A DNA stretch of 64,000 nt from an uncultured Myxococcales bacterium (GTDB lineage Bacteria; Myxococcota_A; UBA9042), in the NCBI GenBank assembly GCA_903842345.1, contig CAIMLR010000015.1, forward strand, positions 1 through 64,000, written 5' to 3'. The position numbers were made by a program, and so were the translations under genes. Positions within the stretch are counted from its first letter, which is position 1. Each line of letters begins with the position of its first letter. The notes under the pieces are model-generated. The model worked only from the letters and a program-made list of their open reading frames with translations. It was not told the DNA's origin and ran no database searches. Of the stretch, positions 23,566 through 31,819 are shown in pieces.

Positions 23566-24051
23566 ATGAACAAGACACAACACGACAAAGCAGAGGCGAG
23601 GCGGCAATACGTGATGGCGCGCGTCCAAATCGAGTGCAACGGCTGTTGGACGTGGACCGGTGGACGCGCCGGTGACGGTTACGGTGACGCCAACTTCCAA
23701 GGCAAACGGCAAGGAGCGCACCGGTTCAGCTACGAGGCATGGAACGGCCCGTTGGCCCCGGGGATGCACGCCGGTCACAAGCACGGGTGCGCAACTCCAA
23801 CCTGTGTAAATCCCGAGCATTTGGAACCCCAAAGCCCAAGCGCCAACTCGTTGGAGCAGGTGTCCCGCCGACACGAACGCAGGGTTTGGACGCCACAGGA
23901 CCGCGCCCAAGCCAAGGCCGACGTGCTGTACGGACCCGGCGGCTACCACGCCAAGGCCGTCCGTAACGGGATGAGCAGGACAATGGCCCGGTTGATCGCG
24001 AAGGGCGTTCTTTGGGTCGACGTCCCCGCGACGTCACAGGAGGCCGCATGA
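23566..24051 (+). CDS. HNH endonuclease
   Basis: 161 residues, ATG with GAGG upstream. Matches HNH_3-type nucleases: CNGCWTWTG with zinc-ligand Cys, then GAHRFSYEAWNGPL, then HAGHKHGCATPTCVNPEHL, which carries the catalytic His, Cys ligands and the NPEHL helix. A helix-turn-helix-like C-terminus follows. Phages carry these as homing nucleases or as partners of terminase near the packaging genes. It sits about 1.9 kb before the small terminase candidate. It starts the rightward block 23566-25943, each gene overlapping or abutting the next. Confidence 0.85.
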   Translation: MNKTQHDKAEARRQYVMARVQIECNGCWTWTGGRAGDGYGDANFQGKRQGAHRFSYEAWNGPLAPGMHAGHKHGCATPTCVNPEHLEPQSPSANSLEQVSRRHERRVWTPQDRAQAKADVLYGPGGYHAKAVRNGMSRTMARLIAKGVLWVDVPATSQEAA

Positions 24052-24242
24052 ACCCGCTCGACAAAGACCGGCTGCACCAAGCTATCCGGACAATCAACGA
24101 ATTCACGGCCCAAGGCACGGAGTTCAGGATCGCGCGCAACAAGCTGCGCATGTGCCTGTGCCAGTACCGGGACGGCGAGTTGTCCTCCGTCATCGAGATC
24201 TGCCGGTTTCCGAACACGGAGGCGACAGATGGCCAAGCGTAA
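24048..24242 (+). CDS. Small hypothetical protein
   Basis: 64 residues; ATG overlaps the HNH stop (ATGA). Helical N-terminus DKDRLHQAIRTINEF, then FRIARNKLRMCLCQYRDGEL. Overlaps the next gene by 14 bp. Not recognised. Confidence 0.6.
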   Translation: MNPLDKDRLHQAIRTINEFTAQGTEFRIARNKLRMCLCQYRDGELSSVIEICRFPNTEATDGQA

Positions 24243-24378
24243 CGCCCGACCGGCACCGCCCATGACCCACGAGCAGTTTGACGAGCTGTTCCAAAAGCAC
24301 CTGGCCCTGACGGCAGCCGAGTGGCACGCGTTGATGGCAGCAGTCGTGGCACGCCGCCAAGCCCGAGGTGAGGCATGA
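24229..24378 (+). CDS. Small basic protein
   Basis: 49 residues, MAKRNARPAPPMTHEQF and then LTAAEWHALMAAVVARRQ. GGAGG lies 7 bases before the ATG, and the stop overlaps the next ATG (ATGA). The ribosome site and overlaps at both ends support it as a real gene. Confidence 0.6.
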   Translation: MAKRNARPAPPMTHEQFDELFQKHLALTAAEWHALMAAVVARRQARGEA

Positions 24379-24881
24379 GCACACGGCCTGACCCAGCGGA
24401 CCAACCGTGGGGACGCTGCAAGTCACGACGGGAGATGTTGGACCAAAAGATCCGCCAACCAAAAACGACGTGGCGCGGTGAGCGTGTCCGGACCGCCAAA
24501 CTGACGGAGCGGGACGTGCAGGTCATCCGGGAGCTTTGGGCGCTGGGCGTCACGGTGAGCGAGTTGGCCAGCGTCTACCCGGTGTCCGGCGTCACGATCA
24601 TCAACATCCTGCACAGGAAGAAGTGGGCTCACGTCCCGGCCACGGACACGGAGCGCACGGCCCTCGGGTGCCAGGTAGAGACGCAGGCACCACCGATGGC
24701 GACGACAGGACGCCTACAGCATTGGCACGGCACGGGGTGGACCACGTACGAGAACATCAGGCAGGCAGAGATCGGGTCAGGACAGGACCGTCTTGAGATC
24801 GCCGCCGCCTGCCTTAGCGGTGGCCTCGGGTGGCGTTACGAGCCGGGCCTCGCGACCGACGCCGAGCCAGACCTGTGGTGA
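24375..24881 (+). CDS. Helix-turn-helix protein, paralogue of the 46261 gene
   Basis: 168 residues. Residues about 40-85 (TERDVQVIRELWALGVTVSE, then VYPVSGVTIINILHRKKW) form a resolvase/homeodomain-like helix-turn-helix. The C-terminal segment NIRQAEIGSGQDRLEIAAA and then WRYEPG closely matches NIRRAEIATGVDRMEIAAA and then WTYEPG in the protein at 46261-47010, so the two share a second, unnamed module. Likely DNA-binding regulators at the two ends of the structural block. Confidence 0.75.
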   Translation: MSTRPDPADQPWGRCKSRREMLDQKIRQPKTTWRGERVRTAKLTERDVQVIRELWALGVTVSELASVYPVSGVTIINILHRKKWAHVPATDTERTALGCQVETQAPPMATTGRLQHWHGTGWTTYENIRQAEIGSGQDRLEIAAACLSGGLGWRYEPGLATDAEPDLW

Positions 24882-24896
24882 GGCCTGCGCCTACGG

Positions 24897-24908
24897 CGGT
24901 GGTTATCG
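24897..24908 (+). promoter_or_regulatory. CGGTGGTTATCG motif, copy 1
   Basis: 12-bp phage motif, 29 bp before the ATG at 24938. A weak TCGG/CCGA inverted repeat follows. Confidence 0.6.
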
Positions 24909-24937
24909 GGCTTTTCAACCATGACCGAGAGGACACG

Positions 24938-25258
24938 ATGACGGACAACCACCAGACAGACACGACACCGACGCCACCTTTGACCAAAGAGGACGTGCAG
25001 GCACTCACCAAAGTGGTTCAGCAACTGACCCACGTTGTGGGCCTTGCCGTTGTGGCACTTGACCGTCATGCACGCGTAACGGACCGCAGGCTCGCAGCAC
25101 AGGCAGCGGAGGCAGTGGACGGCATCGTAGTGGTGCAGCGTATGCCGGACGGTACACAGAAGGTCATTGTCCGGGACACAGCCACAGCGACCCAAGCGGT
25201 GGCCAAGCAGGTTGAGGCCGCGCAAGCCCGCGACACTGACGGCTGGAGTGAGTTCTGA
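24938..25258 (+). CDS. Hypothetical prophage protein
   Basis: 106 residues from ATG 24938 with GAGAGGA upstream; the longer frame from 24830 would run through the 12-bp motif. Helical regions (LTKEDVQALTKVVQQLTHVV, LAAQAAEAVDG) and a short beta hairpin RMPDGTQKVIVRD. First gene after the first CGGTGGTTATCG motif and just before the terminase genes. Not recognised. Confidence 0.65.
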   Translation: MTDNHQTDTTPTPPLTKEDVQALTKVVQQLTHVVGLAVVALDRHARVTDRRLAAQAAEAVDGIVVVQRMPDGTQKVIVRDTATATQAVAKQVEAAQARDTDGWSEF

Positions 25259-25434
25259 TGCCTGCCACTACGGACACCACCGTTTGCGCCCGGCTCAGCG
25301 CGACCTCGCGCGCGACGCGGCGCGAGGCACCAGACCTCACCCCAGTAACCGCAACCGGCGGGCCGAGGCGCGGGCTCCTTTCTACCCCGCAGCAAACGCG
25401 GCCAACCCAAATGTGTGAACCAACATGCTGAACG
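25258..25434 (+). CDS. Possible small ORF
   Basis: 58 codons from ATG 25258 (overlapping the preceding TGA) to TGA 25432-25434, overlapping the next start. Rich in Thr, Arg, Pro and without a ribosome site of its own. Possibly only the 166-bp gap between two genes. Kept because of the overlaps. Confidence 0.25.
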
Positions 25435-25943
25435 GACGACCAAAAGGCGACCAGACCCAACCGGCAGGACAGGCCCGGCCCACCACGTGCGACAGCACCA
25501 CGGCGGCGCTGACGGACCGGGACATCGCGAGGGAGGCAGGCCGCAGCCGCAATGACCCCACCCAGCCGAGGCAGTCCCACAAGCGCGCCCTCATGTCGGC
25601 GATCCTCAATGACCCGCGCCTCACGGCCGCCGACAAGCGCTCCATCAAGGAGGCGCACAACGACGGCCTCAGCGTGCAGGACCTCGCGGCCCTCACCTTG
25701 TACGAATTGAAGTTGGCGCACGCGCTTTACGCTTCCGGTGAGCTTGCTGCCAAGGATCTGGTGGTCGCGATCAACAAGCTGTCCTCCCACGTGGTTGCGT
25801 GCGCTCAGCTCGCCCAAACGTCAACGGCGGGGGTCGCGTCGGTGTCCGTCACGTTCTCAGGTACTGGCCCGACAAGCGACCGCCCCGAGGCCGGCCAAGG
25901 GCGACAAGACCCTGACATCGGCGATCTGATCGACACGGAGTAA
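25425..25943 (+). CDS. Probable small terminase subunit
   Basis: 172 residues directly before the large terminase. The central helical region (SHKRALMSAILNDPRLTAAD, then SVQDLAALTLYELKLAHALY) fits a DNA-binding/oligomerisation TerS fold, though sequence similarity is weak. Position and size are the main evidence. TerS recognises the packaging site and loads DNA to the large subunit. The first 50 residues are disordered-looking. Confidence 0.6.
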   Translation: MLNGRPKGDQTQPAGQARPTTCDSTTAALTDRDIAREAGRSRNDPTQPRQSHKRALMSAILNDPRLTAADKRSIKEAHNDGLSVQDLAALTLYELKLAHALYASGELAAKDLVVAINKLSSHVVACAQLAQTSTAGVASVSVTFSGTGPTSDRPEAGQGRQDPDIGDLIDTE

Positions 25944-25944
25944 T

Positions 25945-27348
25945 GTGCCGAGACTTGTGCCGTTTCAGCAACCAGCGAGACGCCCTGCGGTGGCTGCGAC
26001 AGCCGAGCTTGACCTTGATGCAGCTTGGAAGTGCTACGATAAGCAGGCCCGGTTTATCGCTAACTCCTCGATGTTTAACCTTTTTGTAGGCGGCGTGGGC
26101 AGCGGCAAAAGTTTTGCCCTTTGCTGCTGGGCCATACGTCGTGCATTGGCCAACCCCAACGCTGTTGGCGCCCTGCTGGGACGGACGAGCATTGACCTAC
26201 AAACCGTACTGCTGCCGTGTCTTTTCGACCGGCTACAGGACTGTCAGGACCAAACCGGCGTTTGCCTCATCAGGGCCTATGACAAGGGCAACGCCAAGCT
26301 CACGCTCATCAACGGCGCGGTCATTTTCTTCAGGCCGTACAACCGGATCGCCAAGCTCCGTGGTCTGACTCTGACGTGGGCCTGCGCGGACGAGATCGCC
26401 TTCGCGGAAGCGCCTGAAGATGAAGTGTTTTCTGTCTTGGCGGGCCGGCTGCGTGGTAAGGGGCCGGTCCCCGGCCTGGCCTTCGCCACCAGCCCCAACG
26501 GCGCCAAGGGCGTGGTCGGCATGTTTGTCGCGGCACAGCGGCACTACGCTCTGGCCAAGCAATCCGGGGACCTTGAGGCCACGCGGCGGTGGCGCCAATG
26601 GCACGTCGTAACGGCCAAATCCTTTGACAACCCGTACTTGCCTGATCACTTCTTCGACAGCCTGCGGTCAATGAGCAAGCGGCGTTTCGAGCAGGAGTGC
26701 AACGGCCGGGTGCTGGCTCCCCTCAACACGGTCTTGACGTTGGAGCCCAGGCACTTCGTCGATTGGGATTGGCGGCAGCACAAGAATCTCCCATGGATCC
26801 TTGGGGTTGACTGGGGCGGGCAGTCTGGACACGTGGCGATCATGGTCCAACTGGACCGCACCACCGATCCAAAGAACCCGCGCTACGTTGTGGCGGACGA
26901 GCTGATCGGCGATGATTTGCCGCGCGCGAAATTCCAAAAACTCTTGTCTGACTGGGTTTCCAGTAAGGGACAGGACCCCATCTTCGCTGGTGTGGACCGT
27001 GCCTGTCCCGGTGAGAACCAAATCCTCCAAACCCGGCTCCGCAACACCAGTATCCGTTGGCTTCATAGTCGCGACCAGCAGCGGGTCACCTCTGGCGTGG
27101 AGCACCTGAGGGATCTTTTGGATGTGATGACCGGCGAGCCAAAACTCGTGTTTTCTCGGTCACTTGCGACCGTGGCGACGAGTGTGACGAGCCCGATCGT
27201 GCACGCCCTCCGCAACTATTCGTTCCACCTTGACAGCAACGGCCAGCCGACCGGAATCCCGAACAAGAGCGGAGGGTTCGACCACGCCCCTGACGCCCTT
27301 CGGTATGCCGTATTTGGTGCCAAGGAATTTCCACCCGCCAGGCTGTAG
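25945..27348 (+). CDS. terL: Terminase large subunit
   Basis: 467 residues, GTG start one base after the previous stop. ATPase motor: Walker A GGVGSGKS (about 49-56), Walker B TWACADEI (about 144-151), coupling motif FATSPNG (about 180-186). Nuclease domain: GVDWGG (first Asp), AGVDRA (second Asp) and DHAPDALRY (third Asp, near the C-terminus), the RNase-H-like set that cuts concatemers. All motifs are intact. It packages phage DNA into the prohead through the portal. Confidence 0.93.
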   Translation: MPRLVPFQQPARRPAVAATAELDLDAAWKCYDKQARFIANSSMFNLFVGGVGSGKSFALCCWAIRRALANPNAVGALLGRTSIDLQTVLLPCLFDRLQDCQDQTGVCLIRAYDKGNAKLTLINGAVIFFRPYNRIAKLRGLTLTWACADEIAFAEAPEDEVFSVLAGRLRGKGPVPGLAFATSPNGAKGVVGMFVAAQRHYALAKQSGDLEATRRWRQWHVVTAKSFDNPYLPDHFFDSLRSMSKRRFEQECNGRVLAPLNTVLTLEPRHFVDWDWRQHKNLPWILGVDWGGQSGHVAIMVQLDRTTDPKNPRYVVADELIGDDLPRAKFQKLLSDWVSSKGQDPIFAGVDRACPGENQILQTRLRNTSIRWLHSRDQQRVTSGVEHLRDLLDVMTGEPKLVFSRSLATVATSVTSPIVHALRNYSFHLDSNGQPTGIPNKSGGFDHAPDALRYAVFGAKEFPPARL

Positions 27349-27360
27349 CGGCACTTTCCT

Positions 27361-27467
27361 GGGGCGAAACCTCACCCCCAACCGTGAACCGCCCGCCAGC
27401 GCTTGAAACGCCGTTCACCCTCATTCCTCCCCTGCGGCCCGGTGTCCGGCTGGGGGTGAAACCTCAC
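27361..27467. repeat. Direct repeat GGGGYGAAACCTCAC
   Basis: GGGGCGAAACCTCAC (27361-27375) and GGGGTGAAACCTCAC (27453-27467), 14 of 15 identical, in the 197-bp gap between terL and the portal gene. It may belong to a regulatory region or packaging site. Confidence 0.5.
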
Positions 27468-27509
27468 TCTTGGGCTTCGCTGGGCCGCGTCGGCATCCGG
27501 CGTCCCGGA

Positions 27510-27521
27510 CGGTGGTTATCG
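27510..27521 (+). promoter_or_regulatory. CGGTGGTTATCG motif, copy 2
   Basis: 24 bp before the portal ATG. A CCCC/GGGG short inverted repeat follows at once. Confidence 0.65.
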
Positions 27522-27545
27522 CCGCCCCCACGTCAGGGGTGACCT

Positions 27546-29039
27546 ATGGCCGAGCAAGATGTCTTTGACGCGTACGAGCAATCGCTCGAATCACTCTACA
27601 GTCAGGCGGACGCAAGTGCGGGCCTGACCCTCGCGGGCTCCCGCCTACGCAAGCGCAACATGATTCTGTTGCGGCGCCGGTCCCTCCAGCTTGCCCAGTT
27701 CTTGGACGGCGACTTCACCAGCATCATGCAGGAAATGAGGCGGGCGTTTCCGGGCTCATACCGGAACATGCCGACCCGGATCTATCCGATCCTTCAACGG
27801 GTTGTGCACGATCTCGCCACGCTGTATGCCCGTGACCCCCAACGGTTTTTTCAGGCGGCGGCGGGCGGCAAGCTCGACCAATCGCAGTATCAGAAGTTCC
27901 GGGACGTGTACGACCGCAGCGACGTGAACTCAGCGTTGTTGCAGGGCTCGCGGCAATTGATCCCGCAGCAAACCCAAGTATTTGCTGTCCTCCCGGCCGG
28001 CCCCAGGCAACTGACCCTGAAGGCGTTCAGCCCGTACGAGACATTCGTAACGCCTGGCAATGCGCTGATCGCACATGACATTCGTACCGCCAAAGAGGTC
28101 CGGATCCGCGCCGCCGCCGGTGCCAGTGATGACACCGTTGTCCTGGGATGGTTGGTTTTCAACCGGGACGAATGCTACTGGGAGGTGGACGGCGAGAAGG
28201 CCAGTATTTTCGACTCCCGCAACCCACAGAACATCGCCAACCCTTGGCCCGGCACCATCCCGCTTGTGGCGTGCCACGCAGTTCCGCCGCCCCCGGGATG
28301 TTTCTTGAGCCCGATCGCGGACGACCTCCTGCACGAGCAAATTGGAATCTGTCTGTCGATCAGCCAGCTTGAATTCATGGCCCGTCACTCCAGCCCGCGC
28401 ATGGTCATCCAGCCGGGAACGGAGGGATCCCTCACGCAGGAGCAGGCGGACGGGATGAGCACGGGCGCGGATCAGTGGGTGGCGCTCCCGGGCGTCGGCT
28501 CCACCTTGTCTGTCGTGCAGCCGCAGCCGCTGATCGGCGAGTACCGGCAGATGGTCGATTGGCAGACGGGATTGCTGGCGAATTTGCATAACGTAGCCCC
28601 TGACTCGTTCTCCAAGTCGCCCGCCGCCAAGACTTCCGTATCGCGCGCCTATGACCGGGCGGACCGCGCCGATACCCGCGACCGCTACACGCGGATCTTC
28701 GAGCCCGTCGAGACACAGCTCGCCCAGCTTATCGCGCGGGTCAGCAATCTGGACGGCACGGACACCGTGCAGCTTCCCGAGGACGTAGTCGTGAACGTCC
28801 AGTTCTCGGAACCGGACGACAGCCCCGCCGACCCGGTGCACGCGATGCAAGCCGCGATGATGAGTTTCCGCACCGGCATTGACTCCCCGGTCGACTACCT
28901 GGCCCGTCAGCTCGGCATCTCCAAAGCAGCGGCGCTCGCCAAGATCACGGACAACCTCAAGCAGTGGGCGGACTTCGCGAAGCTTATGCCGACGGACGCC
29001 GCCAACATTGAGGCGCCGACACCGAAGGCGGACCTGTGA
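27546..29039 (+). CDS. Portal protein
   Basis: 497 residues. Portal-type features: an N-terminal region with RNMPTRIYPILQRVVHDLAT, a central part with HEQIGICLSISQLEF, a long C-terminal helical stretch (YDRADRADTRDRYTRIFEPVE), and location between large terminase and scaffold/capsid genes. The portal dodecamer forms the DNA entry vertex and binds terminase. The assignment rests on position, size and overall pattern, not a diagnostic motif. Confidence 0.82.
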   Translation: MAEQDVFDAYEQSLESLYSQADASAGLTLAGSRLRKRNMILLRRRSLQLAQFLDGDFTSIMQEMRRAFPGSYRNMPTRIYPILQRVVHDLATLYARDPQRFFQAAAGGKLDQSQYQKFRDVYDRSDVNSALLQGSRQLIPQQTQVFAVLPAGPRQLTLKAFSPYETFVTPGNALIAHDIRTAKEVRIRAAAGASDDTVVLGWLVFNRDECYWEVDGEKASIFDSRNPQNIANPWPGTIPLVACHAVPPPPGCFLSPIADDLLHEQIGICLSISQLEFMARHSSPRMVIQPGTEGSLTQEQADGMSTGADQWVALPGVGSTLSVVQPQPLIGEYRQMVDWQTGLLANLHNVAPDSFSKSPAAKTSVSRAYDRADRADTRDRYTRIFEPVETQLAQLIARVSNLDGTDTVQLPEDVVVNVQFSEPDDSPADPVHAMQAAMMSFRTGIDSPVDYLARQLGISKAAALAKITDNLKQWADFAKLMPTDAANIEAPTPKADL

Positions 29040-29707
29040 TTACGGTCCGAGTGGCCGGCACATTGCTCAAGGACGGGGCCGACCCCACGGTCCTTGAACG
29101 CCTGCAACCGTTCATCAACGCCATGGTGCCGCTCGCCTTGGCCGTCAAGGAGCGGGTGCAGAAGCGCGGCGAGGTTGTGGGTGACCAACCGCAGTACAGC
29201 GGGTCGACAACAGGGTACCGCGCCATCCCCGAATACGCTGTCGCGGCCGGTGCGGGCAAAGGCACTGAACGCCCCAACTGGTGGAAATCGAGTCAGGAGT
29301 TCCACTCAGCCGCACACGCCCGGGCCGGCACCGGCAACGTCACCGGCGGCATGTGGCAGGGCTATCAAGTCCGCACGTATGGGGCCAACGCCGTCGTCAT
29401 GGACTTCGCCGGGTCGAGCTTTGGACGTGAAGGCGTCGCCGGTTCGGTCGGCGGGGAGAAGCGCGCGGGCAAAGGCGGTCGTGCGGTCAAGATGTTGAAC
29501 TCGGATAAGGCCGCGACCCTTTGGGCCGGCTGGAACATCAACGTCACGCAACCCACTGACGACGAACAGGAAGCGCTCACGGGCGCGGTCATCCGTCAGT
29601 GTCAGGTCGCGGCCTCCGCTGCGTTCGGCGTCGAGGTCCCGCCCGAGTTTTCCGTGAACGACATGGCGCTGTTCCAAAAGATCTCACAGGCCTGGGTCAC
29701 CCGCTAG
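29036..29707 (+). CDS. Unknown head-region protein
   Basis: 223 residues, GTG start overlapping the portal stop. Contains LLKDGADPTVLERLQPFINA, a Gly-rich middle, and a C-terminal helical part ending with FQKISQAWV. In other siphoviruses this slot holds a minor head or morphogenesis protein or head protease, but no catalytic motif is visible. Coupled to the portal, so probably a virion assembly factor. Confidence 0.6.
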   Translation: MITVRVAGTLLKDGADPTVLERLQPFINAMVPLALAVKERVQKRGEVVGDQPQYSGSTTGYRAIPEYAVAAGAGKGTERPNWWKSSQEFHSAAHARAGTGNVTGGMWQGYQVRTYGANAVVMDFAGSSFGREGVAGSVGGEKRAGKGGRAVKMLNSDKAATLWAGWNINVTQPTDDEQEALTGAVIRQCQVAASAAFGVEVPPEFSVNDMALFQKISQAWVTR

Positions 29708-29719
29708 GCCGCGCTGATT

Positions 29720-29731
29720 CGGTGGTTATCG
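29720..29731 (+). promoter_or_regulatory. CGGTGGTTATCG motif, copy 3
   Basis: 46 bp before the scaffold ATG, just after the 29707 stop. It is followed by a CGCTC/GAGCG hairpin (loop CCCACAT). Confidence 0.65.
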
Positions 29732-29777
29732 CCCGCTCCCCACATGAGCGCGTAGCTCCCACCACCACCGAGGACCC

Positions 29778-30329
29778 ATGACCGACGTACTGGACCCCAC
29801 CCCACCGATTGAAACCCCGGCCCCACAGCCGTCGGCCGCTGACGTACTGGCGACCCTCGCGGCCGTGCAGGCGGAGCTGAACGCCCTGAAGGCGGACGCC
29901 GCCACCAAGGCAGAGGCGGAGGCCACGGCCCGAGCTGAAGCATCGGCCCAGGCCAAGGCGGACGCCGACGCCAAGCTGACGGAAGGCCAGCGCACGCAGG
30001 CAGAGCTTGCAGAGCTGAAGGCCAAGTTGGCCACCCAGGAGCAGGCCCAGGTTGAAGCGACCCGGACCGCCATGTTGGACGCCCTGGGCGTGGACCCCAA
30101 CTACAGGTTGGTCTTCCCGCAGGGTGACGCCCGTGACCCCAAGGTCAAAGCGGCCATCGAAAAGTTCGCCGCTGACCACCCGCGCCTCCTGACCCGCCAG
30201 CCGGGTCCGCCGCAGCCGAACGTCCCGAACCTTCAGAGCAAATTGCAGGGCCGGCCCATCAGCAAGCTGGTGAACGCCGAGGCCATGCGCCAGAGCTACG
30301 ACGCGATGAATGACACCGTGGGCCGCTAA
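29778..30329 (+). CDS. Capsid scaffolding protein
   Basis: 183 residues; long Ala/Glu/Lys coiled-coil (about 20-110: VLATLAAVQAELNALKADA, AELAELKAKLATQEQAQVEA) and a C-terminal segment (LVNAEAMRQSYDAMNDTV) of the kind that binds the major capsid protein. Its position before the capsid gene is canonical. Scaffolds guide prohead assembly and are removed before packaging. No protease domain is fused. Confidence 0.75.
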   Translation: MTDVLDPTPPIETPAPQPSAADVLATLAAVQAELNALKADAATKAEAEATARAEASAQAKADADAKLTEGQRTQAELAELKAKLATQEQAQVEATRTAMLDALGVDPNYRLVFPQGDARDPKVKAAIEKFAADHPRLLTRQPGPPQPNVPNLQSKLQGRPISKLVNAEAMRQSYDAMNDTVGR

Positions 30330-30369
30330 GGCGAGCCCGACCCACCCACCACAGAACGAGGAATCGTAA

Positions 30370-30750
30370 ATGGCAACCACCACAGAGAAGCAAAGCCAGA
30401 CGCCCGCACAGGACACCGGGGCTGACCGCATCGCGGCAGCCAAGGCCCGCGCGCAGGCGTACGCGACCGGGAACCGTGAGGAGATGGGCACCGTAGTGGG
30501 CCTGCCCGAAGGTTTCCAAGGCTATTGGTTTGTCCCCACTGAAATCGGCGAAGGCCGGGCGGCGGCGGCGCGACGGGACCTTGAGGCCCGTGGCTACGAC
30601 CGTTTCCCCGAGGCCTCCGTCAGTGGAATCGGGGACGCGGAAGTGTGGGCGGTACATCGGGAAGTCGCGGCCATGTTGGACGCGACACGCAAGGATCGAG
30701 ACCAGAAGAACCGCGCCGCCACATACCGTGGCACAGACCTCGCGGCCTAA
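30370..30750 (+). CDS. Unknown head-region protein
   Basis: 126 residues with a GAGGAA site 9 bases before the ATG. Central VGLPEGFQGYWFVPTEIGEG and helices AAARRDLEARGY and VHREVAAMLDATRKD. It lies between scaffold and capsid genes, where capsid decoration or stabilising proteins are often encoded. Not recognised by sequence. Confidence 0.6.
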   Translation: MATTTEKQSQTPAQDTGADRIAAAKARAQAYATGNREEMGTVVGLPEGFQGYWFVPTEIGEGRAAAARRDLEARGYDRFPEASVSGIGDAEVWAVHREVAAMLDATRKDRDQKNRAATYRGTDLAA

Positions 30751-30792
30751 CGGTCACCTTTTGCCCGATAAATACGGGCCAAGGACCTGACA

Positions 30793-31698
30793 ATGAGTAA
30801 TGTTTTTACCGATCTTTTGCCTGTGGCAATCGACACCTTTTGGCAGCAACTGGCGAGCAAGTCCGCCTCGTTCGAGCCGATCGCTCGTATCCGCACAGAC
30901 GCCGTGCCGAACCTCAAGGTCGCTGAACTGCGCACCGGCGGCTCGGCGGGCTTCGGTTCGTGGGACGGCGGGGACGTGAGCCCGACGGACTTCACGGGCA
31001 TCGGCGGGACCGCCGCGCGCCCCGTGGCGTACAAAAAGCAAATGGTCATCACCAAGTACGACGCTGAGGACAACCCTCTGATCGTGCAGGACGTGGCCAG
31101 CCGCTTGGCTGATGAGGCTGCGTACAAGCTGGGGTCGCTGGTTTGGGCGGCGTTGGCGGCTGCGGCCTCCACCGCACACCCGACTGTGGCCGGCAAGTAC
31201 ATCGTGGACGCGCACACCTTCGGCACCAACAAGGGCACCAGCGCCCTGTCGTTGTCGGCGTTGAACGCGGCCCGGGCTTCGATGCGTCGGTACAAGAACC
31301 ACGACGGCGACATCATCCCGTTTGAGGGCTTCAACCTGATCGTTCCGGGCGCGCTCGAAACCGTTGCGAAGCAGCTCATCCGGAGCGTGAGCTACCCGAA
31401 CGCCGCCACCAACGGTGGTGAGTCGGACATCGTGAACACGTTCCAGGCGGGCGGCGATAGTGGGATCTCCGGTGTCTTGGTTGCCCCGCTCCTGTCCGAT
31501 GCAACGGACTGGGCGTTGGTCTGCGGCGCTTCGGATGCTCGCAAGCCGTTTGACTTGTGGCTGCGCAGCCCGATCGAGTTGATCCCCACGATCGACCCGA
31601 AGACGCAGGCGCTCTACTTCAACGTCAGCTTCCGCGCCAACGTGCTCGCGAAGCCCGACTGCGACACGGGGATCTTCTACAGCGCCGTCGCAGGCTAA
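30793..31698 (+). CDS. Major capsid protein
   Basis: 301 residues with AAGGA ribosome site. HK97-type features: N-terminal arm, an A-domain-like stretch FNLIVPGALETVAKQLI, and C-terminal RSPIELIPTIDPKTQALYF and FRANVLAKPDCDTGI, which resemble Mu gpT-like and related capsid proteins. Its place after scaffold and the terminator-like hairpin immediately after it support a highly expressed coat gene. Size is typical. Confidence 0.82.
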   Translation: MSNVFTDLLPVAIDTFWQQLASKSASFEPIARIRTDAVPNLKVAELRTGGSAGFGSWDGGDVSPTDFTGIGGTAARPVAYKKQMVITKYDAEDNPLIVQDVASRLADEAAYKLGSLVWAALAAAASTAHPTVAGKYIVDAHTFGTNKGTSALSLSALNAARASMRRYKNHDGDIIPFEGFNLIVPGALETVAKQLIRSVSYPNAATNGGESDIVNTFQAGGDSGISGVLVAPLLSDATDWALVCGASDARKPFDLWLRSPIELIPTIDPKTQALYFNVSFRANVLAKPDCDTGIFYSAVAG

Positions 31699-31712
31699 CC
31701 GCCCAACCTGAC

Positions 31713-31746
31713 GCCCGGGCCGGATCTGGTGGGGTCCGGCCCGGGC
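31713..31746 (+). terminator. 12-bp hairpin after the capsid gene
   Basis: GCCCGGGCCGGA (31713-31724) and TCCGGCCCGGGC (31735-31746) form a perfect 12-bp stem with a 10-base loop, 14 bp after the capsid stop. There is no T run. It could be a partial terminator or an mRNA-stabilising 3' end. Confidence 0.6.
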
Positions 31747-31819
31747 AGCGGGCAGCCGCTTTGCTGCGTGATGAGGGTTCCCCCTCGACCCACCACAAAC
31801 GATTTGAGAGGGGACCGAC